Shown here in pieces: positions 7,445-16,035 of a stretch of 64,000 bases of DNA. The notes below the pieces were generated by a model that worked only from the letters and a program-made list of their open reading frames with translations, had not been told where the DNA came from and did no database searches. The stretch's first letter is position 1. Each line of letters begins with the position of its first letter. The translations under genes were made by a program, and so were the position numbers. The DNA is from Sphingomonas crocodyli (GTDB lineage Bacteria; Pseudomonadota; Alphaproteobacteria; Sphingomonadales; Sphingomonadaceae), in contig NZ_SACN01000001.1 in NCBI RefSeq assembly GCF_004005865.1, positions 2,480,001-2,544,000 of the forward strand, given 5' to 3'.

Positions 7445-9886
7445 TTAAGCCTCGCCGCGTTCGAGACGGGCGACCGTCAGGAACTCCTCGGGGGCGACGC
7501 GGATCGCGGCGCCGGTCGGGCAGGCGCGCACGCAGCTCGGCCCGCCCTCGATCCCCGAACACATGTCGCACTTCACCGCGCGCTTGGCCTTTTCGCCCTT
7601 GGCGTTCTTATACGCCCATTCGTGGCTCGGCTCGCCCGGCCCCGGCCCCTTGCCGAACAGGAACCATGTCCACAGGCTCGGCTTCTTGGGCGGCTCCTTC
7701 TCCATACGGATCACGCCGTAGGGGCAGTTGCGCTGGCAATTGCCGCAGCCGATGCAGGTCTCGTCGATATAGACCTCACCGTCCTGGCCGCGGTGGATCG
7801 CGGTGGGCGGGCAATCGGCCATGCAGTGCGGGTTTTCGCAGTGACGGCAGCTCGTCGGCACATGGAGGTGCGCGAAGGTGCGCCCCGCCTCGCGATCGAG
7901 CCGCGAAATGCCGTCATGGCTGTCCGCGCACGCCTTTTCGCAATTGTCGCAGCCGACGCACAGATTCTCGTCGATCAACAGCACGTCGGTCGCCTCGCCG
8001 ACGCCATTGTCGACCAGGAAGTTCGCGACGTTCGAATACATGTCGACGACGCTGGAGAAGCTGTCCTTCTTCGCCTCGATATAGGAAGCGAGATCGATCC
8101 GCTCGCCCATCGCGTTGCGGGCCTTGGTGCCGAAATCGGGCTTCTTTTCGAGCAGGCGGCGGAACGCCTGACCGTTCAGCTTGATGACTTCGGACTTCAC
8201 CGCCGCACGCACCGTCTGCTTGCGGATGCCGTTGTCGAACAGTTCGAGTTCGCCGACATAATTGCCGGCGGGAAGGTAGGACAGGAAGACCGGCTTGCCG
8301 CCTATCGTCTTCTCGACAACCATCGAGCCGGAGCGGATGACGAACACGTCGTCGCCCGGCTCGCCCTGCTTGAAGATCGCCTGCCCTGCGCGGACCGACT
8401 GGATCTCCGCCGTCTCCAGCACTTCGGCCAGATCGCTCGGCGTGATGCCCGACTGGAACATCTGGAGCAGCTGACGCTCGGTCGAGATGCGCGTCACGGC
8501 GCGCTTCACCGCCGGCACCGAGCCCATGAGCTTGAGGATCGCGTTGCGCGGGATTTCGACGACCACCGTGTCGGCGATCGCACGGATCGTCGAACCGCGG
8601 CGGCGGCCCGAAACCAGGCCGACTTCACCGAAGATCGACCCGCCCGGAATGACGATGCCGGTCGAACGGCCGTCGGGCAGCGGAATGTCGACCTTGCCCT
8701 GCGCAATGCCGAACAGCGACGATCCCGGCGCGTTCTTTTCGAAGACGATGTCGTTCGTCTTGTAGAAGCGCACTTCGGAATCGAGCATGAACTCGCGCAT
8801 CTGCAGCGGCGAAAGGTCGCTGAGGATCAACACGTTGTTGCGGATGAACTCGAGCCATTCGTCGACCGACTTCTTGATCGGCAGATTGGCGAACTTGGCG
8901 GCCAGGATCGGTTCGTCGGCGGGCTTCAGGCCCGTATTGCCGTTGATGAACTCGACCGCGTCATAGCCCTGGTTCATGCAGTGCTTGATCAGCGGATAGC
9001 CGGCCAGCGCGCCGATCACGAAGATGCCGGCATTGGTCGTTTCGAACGACGGCGACAGCTTCGGGAAGGCTTCGCGATCCTCGCTGGTGAACTGGATGCC
9101 GCAGCTTTCAATGAACTTGCGCGGCGCGGCCGACCCCATGCGCGCGATGACGCGGTCGCACGCAATCTTCGCTTCGCCGTCGCGCGTGTCGAGGACCAGG
9201 AAGCCGCGCTCGATCCGGTTGGGCGAGGTTTCGGTCATCACGTTGACCCGGCCTTCGTCCGCCGCCGCCATCAGCAGCTTGACGTTCGCGCCCTTCGCCT
9301 TCGAAAAATCGGTACCGCGATTGAGGATGGTGACGACATTGCCCTGCGCCGCATCGGCCGCGAGGCCCAGCGCATTTTCGATGCCCGCGTCGCCCGATCC
9401 GATGACGGTGATATGTTCGTCGACATATTCGCCGGGATCGTCGAGCTGATACTGGACATGATCCATGTCGCCGCCGGGGCAGCGGACCAGATTGGGGTTG
9501 CCCTGCGTGCCGATCGCCAGAATGACGTTCTCGGCGCGGATCTGGCTCTTGTCAGTCAGGGTGATGGTGAAGTTGCCCTTCTCACCCTCGATCGCCTTGA
9601 CCTCGCCGTTCAGGCGGACGTTGATCTTCTGTTCGGCGGTCTGCGTATCCCAGATGCCCAGGATAGTCTCGCGCTTGCCCGCATCGAAATCGATGTCGGC
9701 GCGCAAGACGAGCTGGTTGGGCGTCGCCATGACGTGCTTGCCCTTCTGATACTTGTAGATCGTATCGGAAAGGTGATCCGTCTTTTCGAGAAGGATATGG
9801 GAAATGCCGAGCTTCGCGGCATGGGCCGCAGCACTCAGGCCAGCCGGACCCGAGCCCACGATAGCGATGCGGAAGATGTCGCTCAC
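7445..9886 (-). CDS. Flavoprotein / double cNMP-binding / ferredoxin fusion
   Basis: This 813-residue cytoplasmic protein fuses three modules. Residues 1-320 are an FAD/NAD(P) oxidoreductase of the thioredoxin-reductase type, with GSGPAG at 11-16 and a second dinucleotide motif GSGDAG at 163-168; no CXXC redox pair is present. Residues 345-465 and 470-590 are two cyclic-nucleotide-binding domains, with GEVGL near 420 and GELEL near 545. Residues 635-795 carry four cysteine clusters of the DmsB/HybA ferredoxin type (starting at C643, C680, C711 and C773). It is the first gene of the operon. It likely takes electrons from NAD(P)H, gated by cyclic nucleotide or another effector. Confidence 0.85.
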   Translation of the reverse strand: MSDIFRIAIVGSGPAGLSAAAHAAKLGISHILLEKTDHLSDTIYKYQKGKHVMATPNQLVLRADIDFDAGKRETILGIWDTQTAEQKINVRLNGEVKAIEGEKGNFTITLTDKSQIRAENVILAIGTQGNPNLVRCPGGDMDHVQYQLDDPGEYVDEHITVIGSGDAGIENALGLAADAAQGNVVTILNRGTDFSKAKGANVKLLMAAADEGRVNVMTETSPNRIERGFLVLDTRDGEAKIACDRVIARMGSAAPRKFIESCGIQFTSEDREAFPKLSPSFETTNAGIFVIGALAGYPLIKHCMNQGYDAVEFINGNTGLKPADEPILAAKFANLPIKKSVDEWLEFIRNNVLILSDLSPLQMREFMLDSEVRFYKTNDIVFEKNAPGSSLFGIAQGKVDIPLPDGRSTGIVIPGGSIFGEVGLVSGRRRGSTIRAIADTVVVEIPRNAILKLMGSVPAVKRAVTRISTERQLLQMFQSGITPSDLAEVLETAEIQSVRAGQAIFKQGEPGDDVFVIRSGSMVVEKTIGGKPVFLSYLPAGNYVGELELFDNGIRKQTVRAAVKSEVIKLNGQAFRRLLEKKPDFGTKARNAMGERIDLASYIEAKKDSFSSVVDMYSNVANFLVDNGVGEATDVLLIDENLCVGCDNCEKACADSHDGISRLDREAGRTFAHLHVPTSCRHCENPHCMADCPPTAIHRGQDGEVYIDETCIGCGNCQRNCPYGVIRMEKEPPKKPSLWTWFLFGKGPGPGEPSHEWAYKNAKGEKAKRAVKCDMCSGIEGGPSCVRACPTGAAIRVAPEEFLTVARLERGEA

Positions 9887-10067
9887 TGTCCCCCCTGCCT
9901 GTTCGCGGACGCCCTGCCCGGCATCCGACCCACTCAGTTCGTCATCGATCCGTCCCCGATCGACGATTCACTATTAAGCGAGCCCTGACATCACTTTATC
10001 AGCTTCGCTACGTTGCGCTAGACTTTGATTGCGCTTGCGAAGACGAAGCCTGACGTTCCTATAATTT

Positions 10068-10073
10068 GGAGAA
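10068..10073 (+). promoter_or_regulatory. Shine-Dalgarno deciding a TTG start
   Basis: GGAGAA lies five bases before a TTG at 10079. An ATG-like start further upstream (10025) has no such site and would add an unlikely N-terminus, so TTG is preferred. Confidence 0.6.
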
Positions 10074-10078
10074 TCGCC

Positions 10079-11074
10079 TTGAACAACAGCGAGCCGGCAA
10101 AACCGCGCTTCACCCTGTCTTTTGGGCGCGTAGCACTGCTGTTGGCGGCGCTGATCGCGGTCGTTGCGGTCGGAATCACGCAATATCGCAAGTATAAATC
10201 CGCCGATCCGGAGACCTCGACCGATTCTTCGGCGCCCGCCGGCCCGGTTGCTGACGTCGCGACCATGATCGCGTCTCTGGAGAAACGACTCCAGTCGAAT
10301 CCCAATGATGCCGAGGGATGGAACATGCTCGGCTGGTCCTATTATTCGACCGGCCGTTACGCCGATTCTGCTGCGGCTTATCGTCACGCGATCGACATCG
10401 ATCCCAAGAATGCGACCTATTGGTCGGCGCTGGGCGAAGTCGAGGTGCTGTCCGGCCCCGGCGGTATCACCCCCAAGGCGACCGAAGCGTTCGGCAAGGC
10501 GCTGGCGATCGATCCCAAGGATTTTCGTGCGCGTTACTTCATGGGCGTGAAGAAGGATCAGGACGGCAAGCATCAGGAAGCCATCGACGACTGGATCGCG
10601 CTGGTTCAGGAGGCGCCCGCCGGCGCGCCGTGGGAGGATGCCGTCCGCGACCTGATCGACAAGGCGTCGAAGGAGCATAAGATCGACGTCGCCGGCCGCG
10701 TGCCGCCCAAGCGCGTCGCGCCGATGGCCGATGTGGGCGGCGGCATGGGCGGCATGCCCGTCACCGGGTCCGGCGCGCAGGTCGCGACCGACGGCATTCC
10801 GGGGCCGAGCGCGGGCGACATGCAGGCGGCCGCCGGCATGACGACCGGACAGCAGAACGAGATGATCGCCGGCATGGTCGGCCGCCTCGCCGCGCGGCTG
10901 AAGGCCAACCCCAAGGATGGCGACGGCTGGATCCGCCTGATGCGCGCCCGCATGGTCCTCAACGATCCGGCCGCCGCGCGTCAGGCGCTGGCCGACGGCA
11001 AGGCGGCATTTGCGGGCGACAAGGCCGAACTGGCGCGGCTCGACGAAGCCGCGAAGGCGCTGGGGGTGCAATAG
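10079..11074 (+). CDS. CcmI/CycH-like TPR protein
   Basis: The 331-residue protein begins with a short cytoplasmic segment, a membrane helix (about residues 14-36), and then a periplasmic region with tetratricopeptide repeats: NPNDAEGWNMLGWSYYSTGR at about 75-95, then further repeats through about 165, and a last one near 280. This is the layout of CcmI/CycH, the apocytochrome chaperone of the system I cytochrome c maturation pathway. No other ccm genes are present. Its divergent placement next to a ten-haem cytochrome suggests it helps mature that protein, which is inference. Translation starts at TTG 10079. Confidence 0.7.
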   Translation: MNNSEPAKPRFTLSFGRVALLLAALIAVVAVGITQYRKYKSADPETSTDSSAPAGPVADVATMIASLEKRLQSNPNDAEGWNMLGWSYYSTGRYADSAAAYRHAIDIDPKNATYWSALGEVEVLSGPGGITPKATEAFGKALAIDPKDFRARYFMGVKKDQDGKHQEAIDDWIALVQEAPAGAPWEDAVRDLIDKASKEHKIDVAGRVPPKRVAPMADVGGGMGGMPVTGSGAQVATDGIPGPSAGDMQAAAGMTTGQQNEMIAGMVGRLAARLKANPKDGDGWIRLMRARMVLNDPAAARQALADGKAAFAGDKAELARLDEAAKALGVQ

Positions 11075-11080
11075 ACCCCA

Positions 11081-11386
11081 GTGGATCGGTACGCCTTCCC
11101 TCCGCCCTGGATCGCCCTGCCCGGCCTGACCGCCGACAATCCGGCGACCCAGGGCGCGGAGGAAGCGTGCATCGATATATGGTTATCGGACTGGCGAAGC
11201 CTCTCTACAGAGGAAAAGGCCGAATATCTCGATCGCTGGGATGCGTCGACCGAATGGCGCGAGGCGATTGCCGAACGTTTCGAGCGCGACGCCGCATGGC
11301 TGGAACAGGATGCCAGGGACGCCGCCGAATGGGCGGCGGCCCATCCCCTGCCGCCGCAGCGTCGATGGTGGCAAATCTGGCGATAA
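11081..11386 (+). CDS. Hypothetical 101-residue acidic protein
   Basis: A GTG start six bases after the CcmI-like stop suggests co-transcription with it. The product is rich in tryptophan and acidic residues, has no signal peptide or membrane helix, and contains a helical region (about residues 40-85) with WRSLSTEEKAEYLDRWDAS. I do not recognise the family. The stop codon is five bases from repeat family 2 copy a, which then separates it from the convergent gene at 11487. Confidence 0.6.
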   Translation: MDRYAFPPPWIALPGLTADNPATQGAEEACIDIWLSDWRSLSTEEKAEYLDRWDASTEWREAIAERFERDAAWLEQDARDAAEWAAAHPLPPQRRWWQIWR

Positions 11387-11391
11387 AAACT

Positions 11392-11484
11392 CGTCATCCC
11401 GGCGGAGGCCGGGATCTCAGCGAGTATCTAGGCGCGAGTTAGCCGCAAGAGCCTCCTGAGATCCCGGCCTCCGCCGGGATGACG
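11392..11484. repeat. Intergenic inverted repeat, family 2, copy a
   Basis: The arms are CGTCATCCCGGCGGAGGCCG and its complement, extending to GGGATCTCAG. The element fills the gap between two convergent genes almost exactly, leaving five bases to one stop and two to the other, so it may serve as a two-way terminator. Confidence 0.9.
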
Positions 11485-11486
11485 GA

Positions 11487-11915
11487 CTAGCTGGGCACCA
11501 CGGCACGCCGCAGCGGCTTCACCGTCGCGCAGGCGGGCGTCCCGTCCTTGCCGGTGCCGTCGATCACCGTTTCGATCACGCCGCCGCCCGCAATCGCGCG
11601 GTCGATCAGGTCGGCACCGATATTGTGGATGTCGATCTTCATCCGCCGCGACCAGGGCGAGGCCGGATCGCCCGCCAGATCTCCGATGCGGATATAGACG
11701 AAGCGCCGCTCCGGCCCTTCGCGGCGCACCTGATCGCCAAAGAATTTCGGCCCCGGCCCGATGCGCACGGGGAAATCGAACACCAGCGCCTCGCCATCTT
11801 TCGACGCCTTCGGATCGAGCGGTGCGTCATCCTGCTGCAGACTATGCGGCACGCCGATCACTGGGCGTTCGATCACGATACGAAACGCGACCTCGACCTG
11901 ATCCGCCTTCGCCAT
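11487..11915 (-). CDS. DUF5990-like protein
   Basis: The 142-residue protein resembles the DUF5990 family: an N-terminal FRIVIERP strand, a central FDFPVRIGPGPKFFGD segment, RRFVYIRIGDLAG at about 70-82, and a following RRMKIDIH strand. No catalytic residues are obvious and no function is known. It follows the DUF1489 gene by eight bases on the same strand and is probably the last gene of a minus-strand run starting at the exporter 15371. Confidence 0.65.
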   Translation of the reverse strand: MAKADQVEVAFRIVIERPVIGVPHSLQQDDAPLDPKASKDGEALVFDFPVRIGPGPKFFGDQVRREGPERRFVYIRIGDLAGDPASPWSRRMKIDIHNIGADLIDRAIAGGGVIETVIDGTGKDGTPACATVKPLRRAVVPS

Positions 11916-11923
11916 ATCGCCCC

Positions 11924-12349
11924 CTAAAGCAGCCCCAGCGCCGCCAGTTCGGCCTGCATCGCCGCCGGTATCCCTTCGCCGCCGCCAAGATCGGTCAGAT
12001 CGCGCGGCGCATCCTTGCCGGCGAGATAGCGCCAGCCCTGATGCGCGCGCTTGGGGCGCGGCTCGACCATGATCATTTCGGGCGACAGGCGGATCAGGGT
12101 GTGGCCATTCTCACCCTCCTCGAAGCCAAGGATCGGCTGTCGCAGCCCGAATTTGTGCTGCGATATCCAGTAGAGCGACGCCCCCTCCATCTCCGCCTCG
12201 CGCTTGGGGCGGTAGCGGGTGTGGAGCAGGATCGGCTCGCCACGTTCGGCGCGCGCCTCCATCCGGCGGCGCAAATCGTCGAAGTCGGCGCAGCCGAAGG
12301 CGATCTTGGTCAGGTGAAGCCCGCTGGTCTCTGTCATACGAGCCGCCAT
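11924..12349 (-). CDS. DUF1489 family protein
   Basis: This 141-residue cytoplasmic protein matches the alphaproteobacterial DUF1489 family: HLTKIAFGCADFDDLRRR near the N-terminus, then LLHTRYRPKRE and the conserved SLYWISQHKFGLRQPILGFE stretch in the middle. The family has no established function. A second ATG at 12337 is an alternative start. It lies 22 bases after mgtE and eight bases before the DUF5990-like gene. Confidence 0.75.
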   Translation of the reverse strand: MAARMTETSGLHLTKIAFGCADFDDLRRRMEARAERGEPILLHTRYRPKREAEMEGASLYWISQHKFGLRQPILGFEEGENGHTLIRLSPEMIMVEPRPKRAHQGWRYLAGKDAPRDLTDLGGGEGIPAAMQAELAALGLL

Positions 12350-12371
12350 ATCGGACGGCGCGGGCGCGGGT

Positions 12372-13781
12372 TCAACCGTGCAGGCCCCACAAGGCAGCGA
12401 GGCCGAGGAAGGAGAAGAAGCCCATCACGTCGGTCGCGGTGGTCACGAACACCGCCGACGACACCGCCGGATCGGCGCCGACCTTGTCCAGCGTCACCGG
12501 CACGAGGATGCCGACCAGCCCGGCGGTGATGTTGTTGATCAGCATCGCAAGGCAGATGACGATGCCCAGATGCGTATTGCCGTAGAGGAGCGACACTGCC
12601 GTCCCGATCAGCAGACCCAGGCACAATCCGTTGGTCAGCGCGATCCGGAACTCGCGCAGGATCATGCGCTGCGTGTTCGAACTGGTCAGCTGGTTGAGCG
12701 CCAGCGCGCGCACCGCCACCGCCATCGTCTGGGTGCCGGCATTGCCGCCCATCCCCGATACGATCGGCATCAGCACCGCCAGCACGACGAGGCGCGAAAT
12801 GGTGCCCTGGAAGAAGCCCACCACCGACGCGGCGAGCATCGCAGTGCCGAGGTTCACGATTAGCCATGACAGGCGGACCTTCACCGTCTGCAGGATCGGT
12901 TCGTTGATGTCGCCGTCGCCCGCGCCGGACAGCTTCAGGATATCCTCGCCGGCTTCTTCCTGAATGATGTGGACGATGTCGTCGACGGTGATCATGCCGA
13001 CGAGGCGGCCCGCCGGATCGACCACGGCGGCCGAGATAAGCGCATATTTCTGGAAGCGGAGCGCGACTTCTTCCTGATCCATGTCGACCGGGATCAAAGT
13101 CTGTTCGCGCTGCATCACATCGGCGATCGCGATCGATCGCGGCGTGCGCATCACCCAGCTCAGCTTGCAGGTGCCGACCGGGTGGTGGAAATGATCGACG
13201 ACGAAGATTTCCCAGAAATCGGTCGTCAGATCCTCGTTGCGGCGCAGATAATCGAGTACGTCGCCGACGGTCCAATGTTCGGGCACCGCGATCAGATCGC
13301 GCTGCATCAAACGGCCGGCCGATTCCTCCGGATAGGAGAGCGCCTCTTCGATCGCGGCGCGATCGTCCGGCTCCATCGCGCGCAGGACGGCGCGCTGCTC
13401 CTCCTCCTCCAGCTCCTCGATGATCGCGACGGCGTCGTCGGTGTCGAGCTGGGTGGCGATTTCGGCGACCTGATGCGCGTCGAGTGCGTCGATCAGTTCG
13501 TCGCGCACCCACTCGTTCATCTCGGCCAGCACGTCGCCGTCGAGCAGTTCCGCAATGGCCTTCGCAATGGGACGCCGCATATCCTGCGGCGCCAGTTCGA
13601 ACAGATCGGCGATGTCGGCCGGGTGGAGCGGGCGCACGAGCGCACGCGCACCTTCGTCGTCGCCCTGCTCGACACATTCGACCACGGCATCGACGAAGCT
13701 CGATTTCATGCGATCGTCTTCGTCGTGGAGGGTTTCGACCTCCGCGTCGTCGATCTCGATTTCGGGCTCGCGCTCGCTCAT
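12372..13781 (-). CDS. mgtE: Magnesium transporter MgtE
   Basis: The 469-residue protein has the full MgtE layout: an acidic helical N domain (about residues 30-150), two CBS domains (about 155-280) that sense cytosolic Mg2+, and five membrane helices (about 300-469). The pore signature GMGGNAGTQ is present, and the conserved aspartate region ATDVMGF near the C-terminus is intact. It would admit Mg2+ (and possibly Co2+) down the electrochemical gradient. It lies 36 bases after the exporter gene on the same strand. No magnesium riboswitch was recognised upstream. Confidence 0.93.
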   Translation of the reverse strand: MSEREPEIEIDDAEVETLHDEDDRMKSSFVDAVVECVEQGDDEGARALVRPLHPADIADLFELAPQDMRRPIAKAIAELLDGDVLAEMNEWVRDELIDALDAHQVAEIATQLDTDDAVAIIEELEEEEQRAVLRAMEPDDRAAIEEALSYPEESAGRLMQRDLIAVPEHWTVGDVLDYLRRNEDLTTDFWEIFVVDHFHHPVGTCKLSWVMRTPRSIAIADVMQREQTLIPVDMDQEEVALRFQKYALISAAVVDPAGRLVGMITVDDIVHIIQEEAGEDILKLSGAGDGDINEPILQTVKVRLSWLIVNLGTAMLAASVVGFFQGTISRLVVLAVLMPIVSGMGGNAGTQTMAVAVRALALNQLTSSNTQRMILREFRIALTNGLCLGLLIGTAVSLLYGNTHLGIVICLAMLINNITAGLVGILVPVTLDKVGADPAVSSAVFVTTATDVMGFFSFLGLAALWGLHG

Positions 13782-13817
13782 TTGGCGGCTCTAGTCACTT
13801 TTGCGCCGCAGCGAAAC

Positions 13818-15371
13818 CTACTCGCTGACCGCCATCGCCGCCTCGCCCTTTCCGGGCGGCGCAACCTTTTTGACGAGCAGCGGCACGGGCAGCAGCACGA
13901 TCGTGGCGACCATCAGCACCCAATAATCGTCGATATAGGAGATCATCAGCGACTGGCGGGTGATTTCGGCGTCCAGCATCGCGACGACACTCGCCGCCCT
14001 GTCGCCCAGCCCGGTCAGGATGCTGTCCATCAGATAAGGCATCGTGCTGGCGTGGACCGATCCGGCCAGCTCCTCATGATTGACCTGCATGTTGCGCGCG
14101 AGGATCGCGTTGACCGCCGCGATGATCACCGAACCGCCCAGGCTGCGCGCCAGCGAATAGATCGATGTCGCATCGGTGCGGAACCGCGGATCGAGCGTGG
14201 CGAGCGACATGATGTTGATCGGCACCATCGACATGCCCATGCCGATCCCCTGCAAGATACCCGACCAGATGATCAAAGACTTGCCCATCTGCAGCGTGAA
14301 GCCGGTCATCATCCACAGCGACACCGCCATGATCGCCATGCCGGTGAAGATCAGCAGCCGGGCGTCGATGTAGGACATCAATTTCCCGGTCACGAGCATC
14401 GCCGCCATCGCGCCCAGCCCGCGCGGCATCGACATCAGCCCCGCATCGGTGACGGTGTAGCCCATCAGGCTCTGCAGCATCGGCGACAGCAGCACCGAAC
14501 CCGCCGATGCGATCGCCCCGATCAGGAAGACGAGCGAGAGCGCCGCGACGAAACTCGAATTCTTCAGCGGCTCGATCGAGAAAATCGGCTCCTTCGCCGA
14601 CCGCAGGTAGAAGCACAGGATCCAGAAGGCCGACATCGCCAGGCCCGCCTCGATGATGATCTCCCACGATTCGAACCAGTCCTCCTGCGTGCCGCGATCG
14701 AGCACGAGCTGGAACCCGGCGACCGCGATCAGGACGAGACAGAAACCGATCGCATCGAATCGGCGGCGATCGGCGGGGAACATCGGCGAAAAGGCCCACA
14801 TGCCCGCCGCCGCCAAAATGCCGACCGGCACGTTGATGAAGAACACCCAACGCCAATCGAACGCATCGGTCAGGAACCCGCCCAGCACCGGCCCCAGCAC
14901 GGGGCCGACCATCACGCCCAGCCCCCAATAGGTCATCGCGGTCACGCGGGTTTCGGGTGGGTTGATGTCGTACATGATCGCCTGCGACATCGGCGTCAGG
15001 AAGGCGCCGAAAATCCCCTGCGCCACGCGCGACGCGATCATCATCGGCAGTGAGACGGAAAAGCCGCAGAAGGCCGAACTGACCGTGAAGCCGATGATCG
15101 CGATCACGAACAATTGCTTGCGCCCCACCCGTCCGGACAGCCAGCCGGTCATCGGCGTCGCGACCGCCGAGGCGAGGATGTACGAGGTCAGCACCCACGA
15201 AACCGAATCGCGCGACGCGCCCAGCGCGGCTTCCATATGCGGCAGCGCGACGTTCGCGATCGTCTGATCCAGCACGACCATCAACGTCGAAAGCAGCGCG
15301 AAAACGCTGACGCCGAAGCGCTGCGCAGGCGGCATGTTGGCGGGATCGGAGCTTTGAACGGCACTGGACAT
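13818..15371 (-). CDS. DHA2-family multidrug exporter, EmrB type
   Basis: The 517-residue protein is a 14-helix major facilitator of the DHA2 class. It shows VLDQTIANVALPHMEAAL in helix 1, the loop 2-3 motif GWLSGRVGRKQ, and motif C in helix 5 (GLGVMVGPVLGPVLGG). It would pump hydrophobic compounds out using the proton gradient. EmrB proteins normally work with an EmrA/HlyD adaptor and TolC, and neither is encoded nearby, so the partner may be elsewhere. The frame ends in the acidic tail GEAAMAVSE. Confidence 0.88.
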   Translation of the reverse strand: MSSAVQSSDPANMPPAQRFGVSVFALLSTLMVVLDQTIANVALPHMEAALGASRDSVSWVLTSYILASAVATPMTGWLSGRVGRKQLFVIAIIGFTVSSAFCGFSVSLPMMIASRVAQGIFGAFLTPMSQAIMYDINPPETRVTAMTYWGLGVMVGPVLGPVLGGFLTDAFDWRWVFFINVPVGILAAAGMWAFSPMFPADRRRFDAIGFCLVLIAVAGFQLVLDRGTQEDWFESWEIIIEAGLAMSAFWILCFYLRSAKEPIFSIEPLKNSSFVAALSLVFLIGAIASAGSVLLSPMLQSLMGYTVTDAGLMSMPRGLGAMAAMLVTGKLMSYIDARLLIFTGMAIMAVSLWMMTGFTLQMGKSLIIWSGILQGIGMGMSMVPINIMSLATLDPRFRTDATSIYSLARSLGGSVIIAAVNAILARNMQVNHEELAGSVHASTMPYLMDSILTGLGDRAASVVAMLDAEITRQSLMISYIDDYWVLMVATIVLLPVPLLVKKVAPPGKGEAAMAVSE

Positions 15372-15506
15372 CGGCGGACCCGCTTCTTCGATACGCCGCC
15401 GGCCGGCGGGCTCCCTCCCATGTCACCTGAGCGCGTGCGGAGCAATCACCGCTCGCTAACGTCATCAACTCTCGATAGAGGGCGCGCCAGATTCGTTTTC
15501 ATATCA

Positions 15507-15512
15507 AGGAGA
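15507..15512 (+). promoter_or_regulatory. Shine-Dalgarno of the cyclophilin gene
   Basis: AAGGAG sits six bases before the ATG at 15519 and settles this start over longer in-frame readings that begin inside the divergent exporter gene. Confidence 0.7.
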
Positions 15513-15518
15513 GCCCGG

Positions 15519-15977
15519 ATGGCCGATCCCGAGAACACCCTGACGATCACGCTCGAAACCGGCGATGTCGTCATCACCCTGCGCCCCGATCTTGCGCCCA
15601 AGCATGTCGAACAGATTTCGACGCTGGCCAAGGAAGGCTTTTACGACGGCGTGGTGTTCCACCGCGTGATCCCCGGCTTCATGGCGCAGGGCGGCGATCC
15701 GACCGGCAGCGGCATGGGCGGTTCGCACCTCCCCAACATCCCGGCCGAGTTCAGCCGCGAGCCGCACGTCCGCGGCGTCTGCTCGATGGCGCGCAGCTCG
15801 AACCCGAACAGCGCGAACAGCCAGTTCTTCATCTGCTTCGACGACGCACGCTTCCTCGACGGTCAGTACACCGTGTGGGGCGTGGTCGAATCGGGCATGG
15901 AGCATGTCGACGCGCTCCCCAAGGGCGAGCCGCCGCGCACCCCTGGCAAGATCGTCAAGATGACGGTCGGCGCCTGA
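15519..15977 (+). CDS. ppiB: Cyclophilin-type peptidyl-prolyl isomerase
   Basis: This 152-residue protein is a short bacterial cyclophilin catalysing proline cis-trans isomerisation. The active-site signature FHRVIPGFMAQGGDPTG is at about residues 47-63, followed by NSANSQFFICF near 105 and the FLDGQYTVWGVV segment. There is no signal peptide, so it acts in the cytoplasm. It is a single gene with its own terminator. Confidence 0.92.
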   Translation: MADPENTLTITLETGDVVITLRPDLAPKHVEQISTLAKEGFYDGVVFHRVIPGFMAQGGDPTGSGMGGSHLPNIPAEFSREPHVRGVCSMARSSNPNSANSQFFICFDDARFLDGQYTVWGVVESGMEHVDALPKGEPPRTPGKIVKMTVGA

Positions 15978-15996
15978 TCCGATTACCGGTTCGAAT

Positions 15997-16032
15997 GAAA
16001 AGGCCCGGCGGAGCGATCCGCCGGGCCTTTTC
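15997..16032. terminator. Bidirectional terminator
   Basis: AAAAGGCCCGGCGGA and TCCGCCGGGCCTTTT form a perfect stem around GCGA, with an A-run on one side and a U-run on the other. It ends both the cyclophilin gene and the convergent LysR gene. Confidence 0.9.
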
Positions 16033-16035
16033 GTA

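Noticed and set aside
4681..9988. Very long plus-strand frames (779 and 1057 codons) opposite the cytochrome operon
   Set aside because: Both read as Arg/Ala/Asp/His-rich mirror sequence without domains, and the minus-strand genes carry ten CXXCH motifs and clear domain signatures.
12334..13677. A 447-codon minus-strand frame inside mgtE
   Set aside because: It overlaps mgtE in another frame and is dominated by Arg and Gly without a fold.
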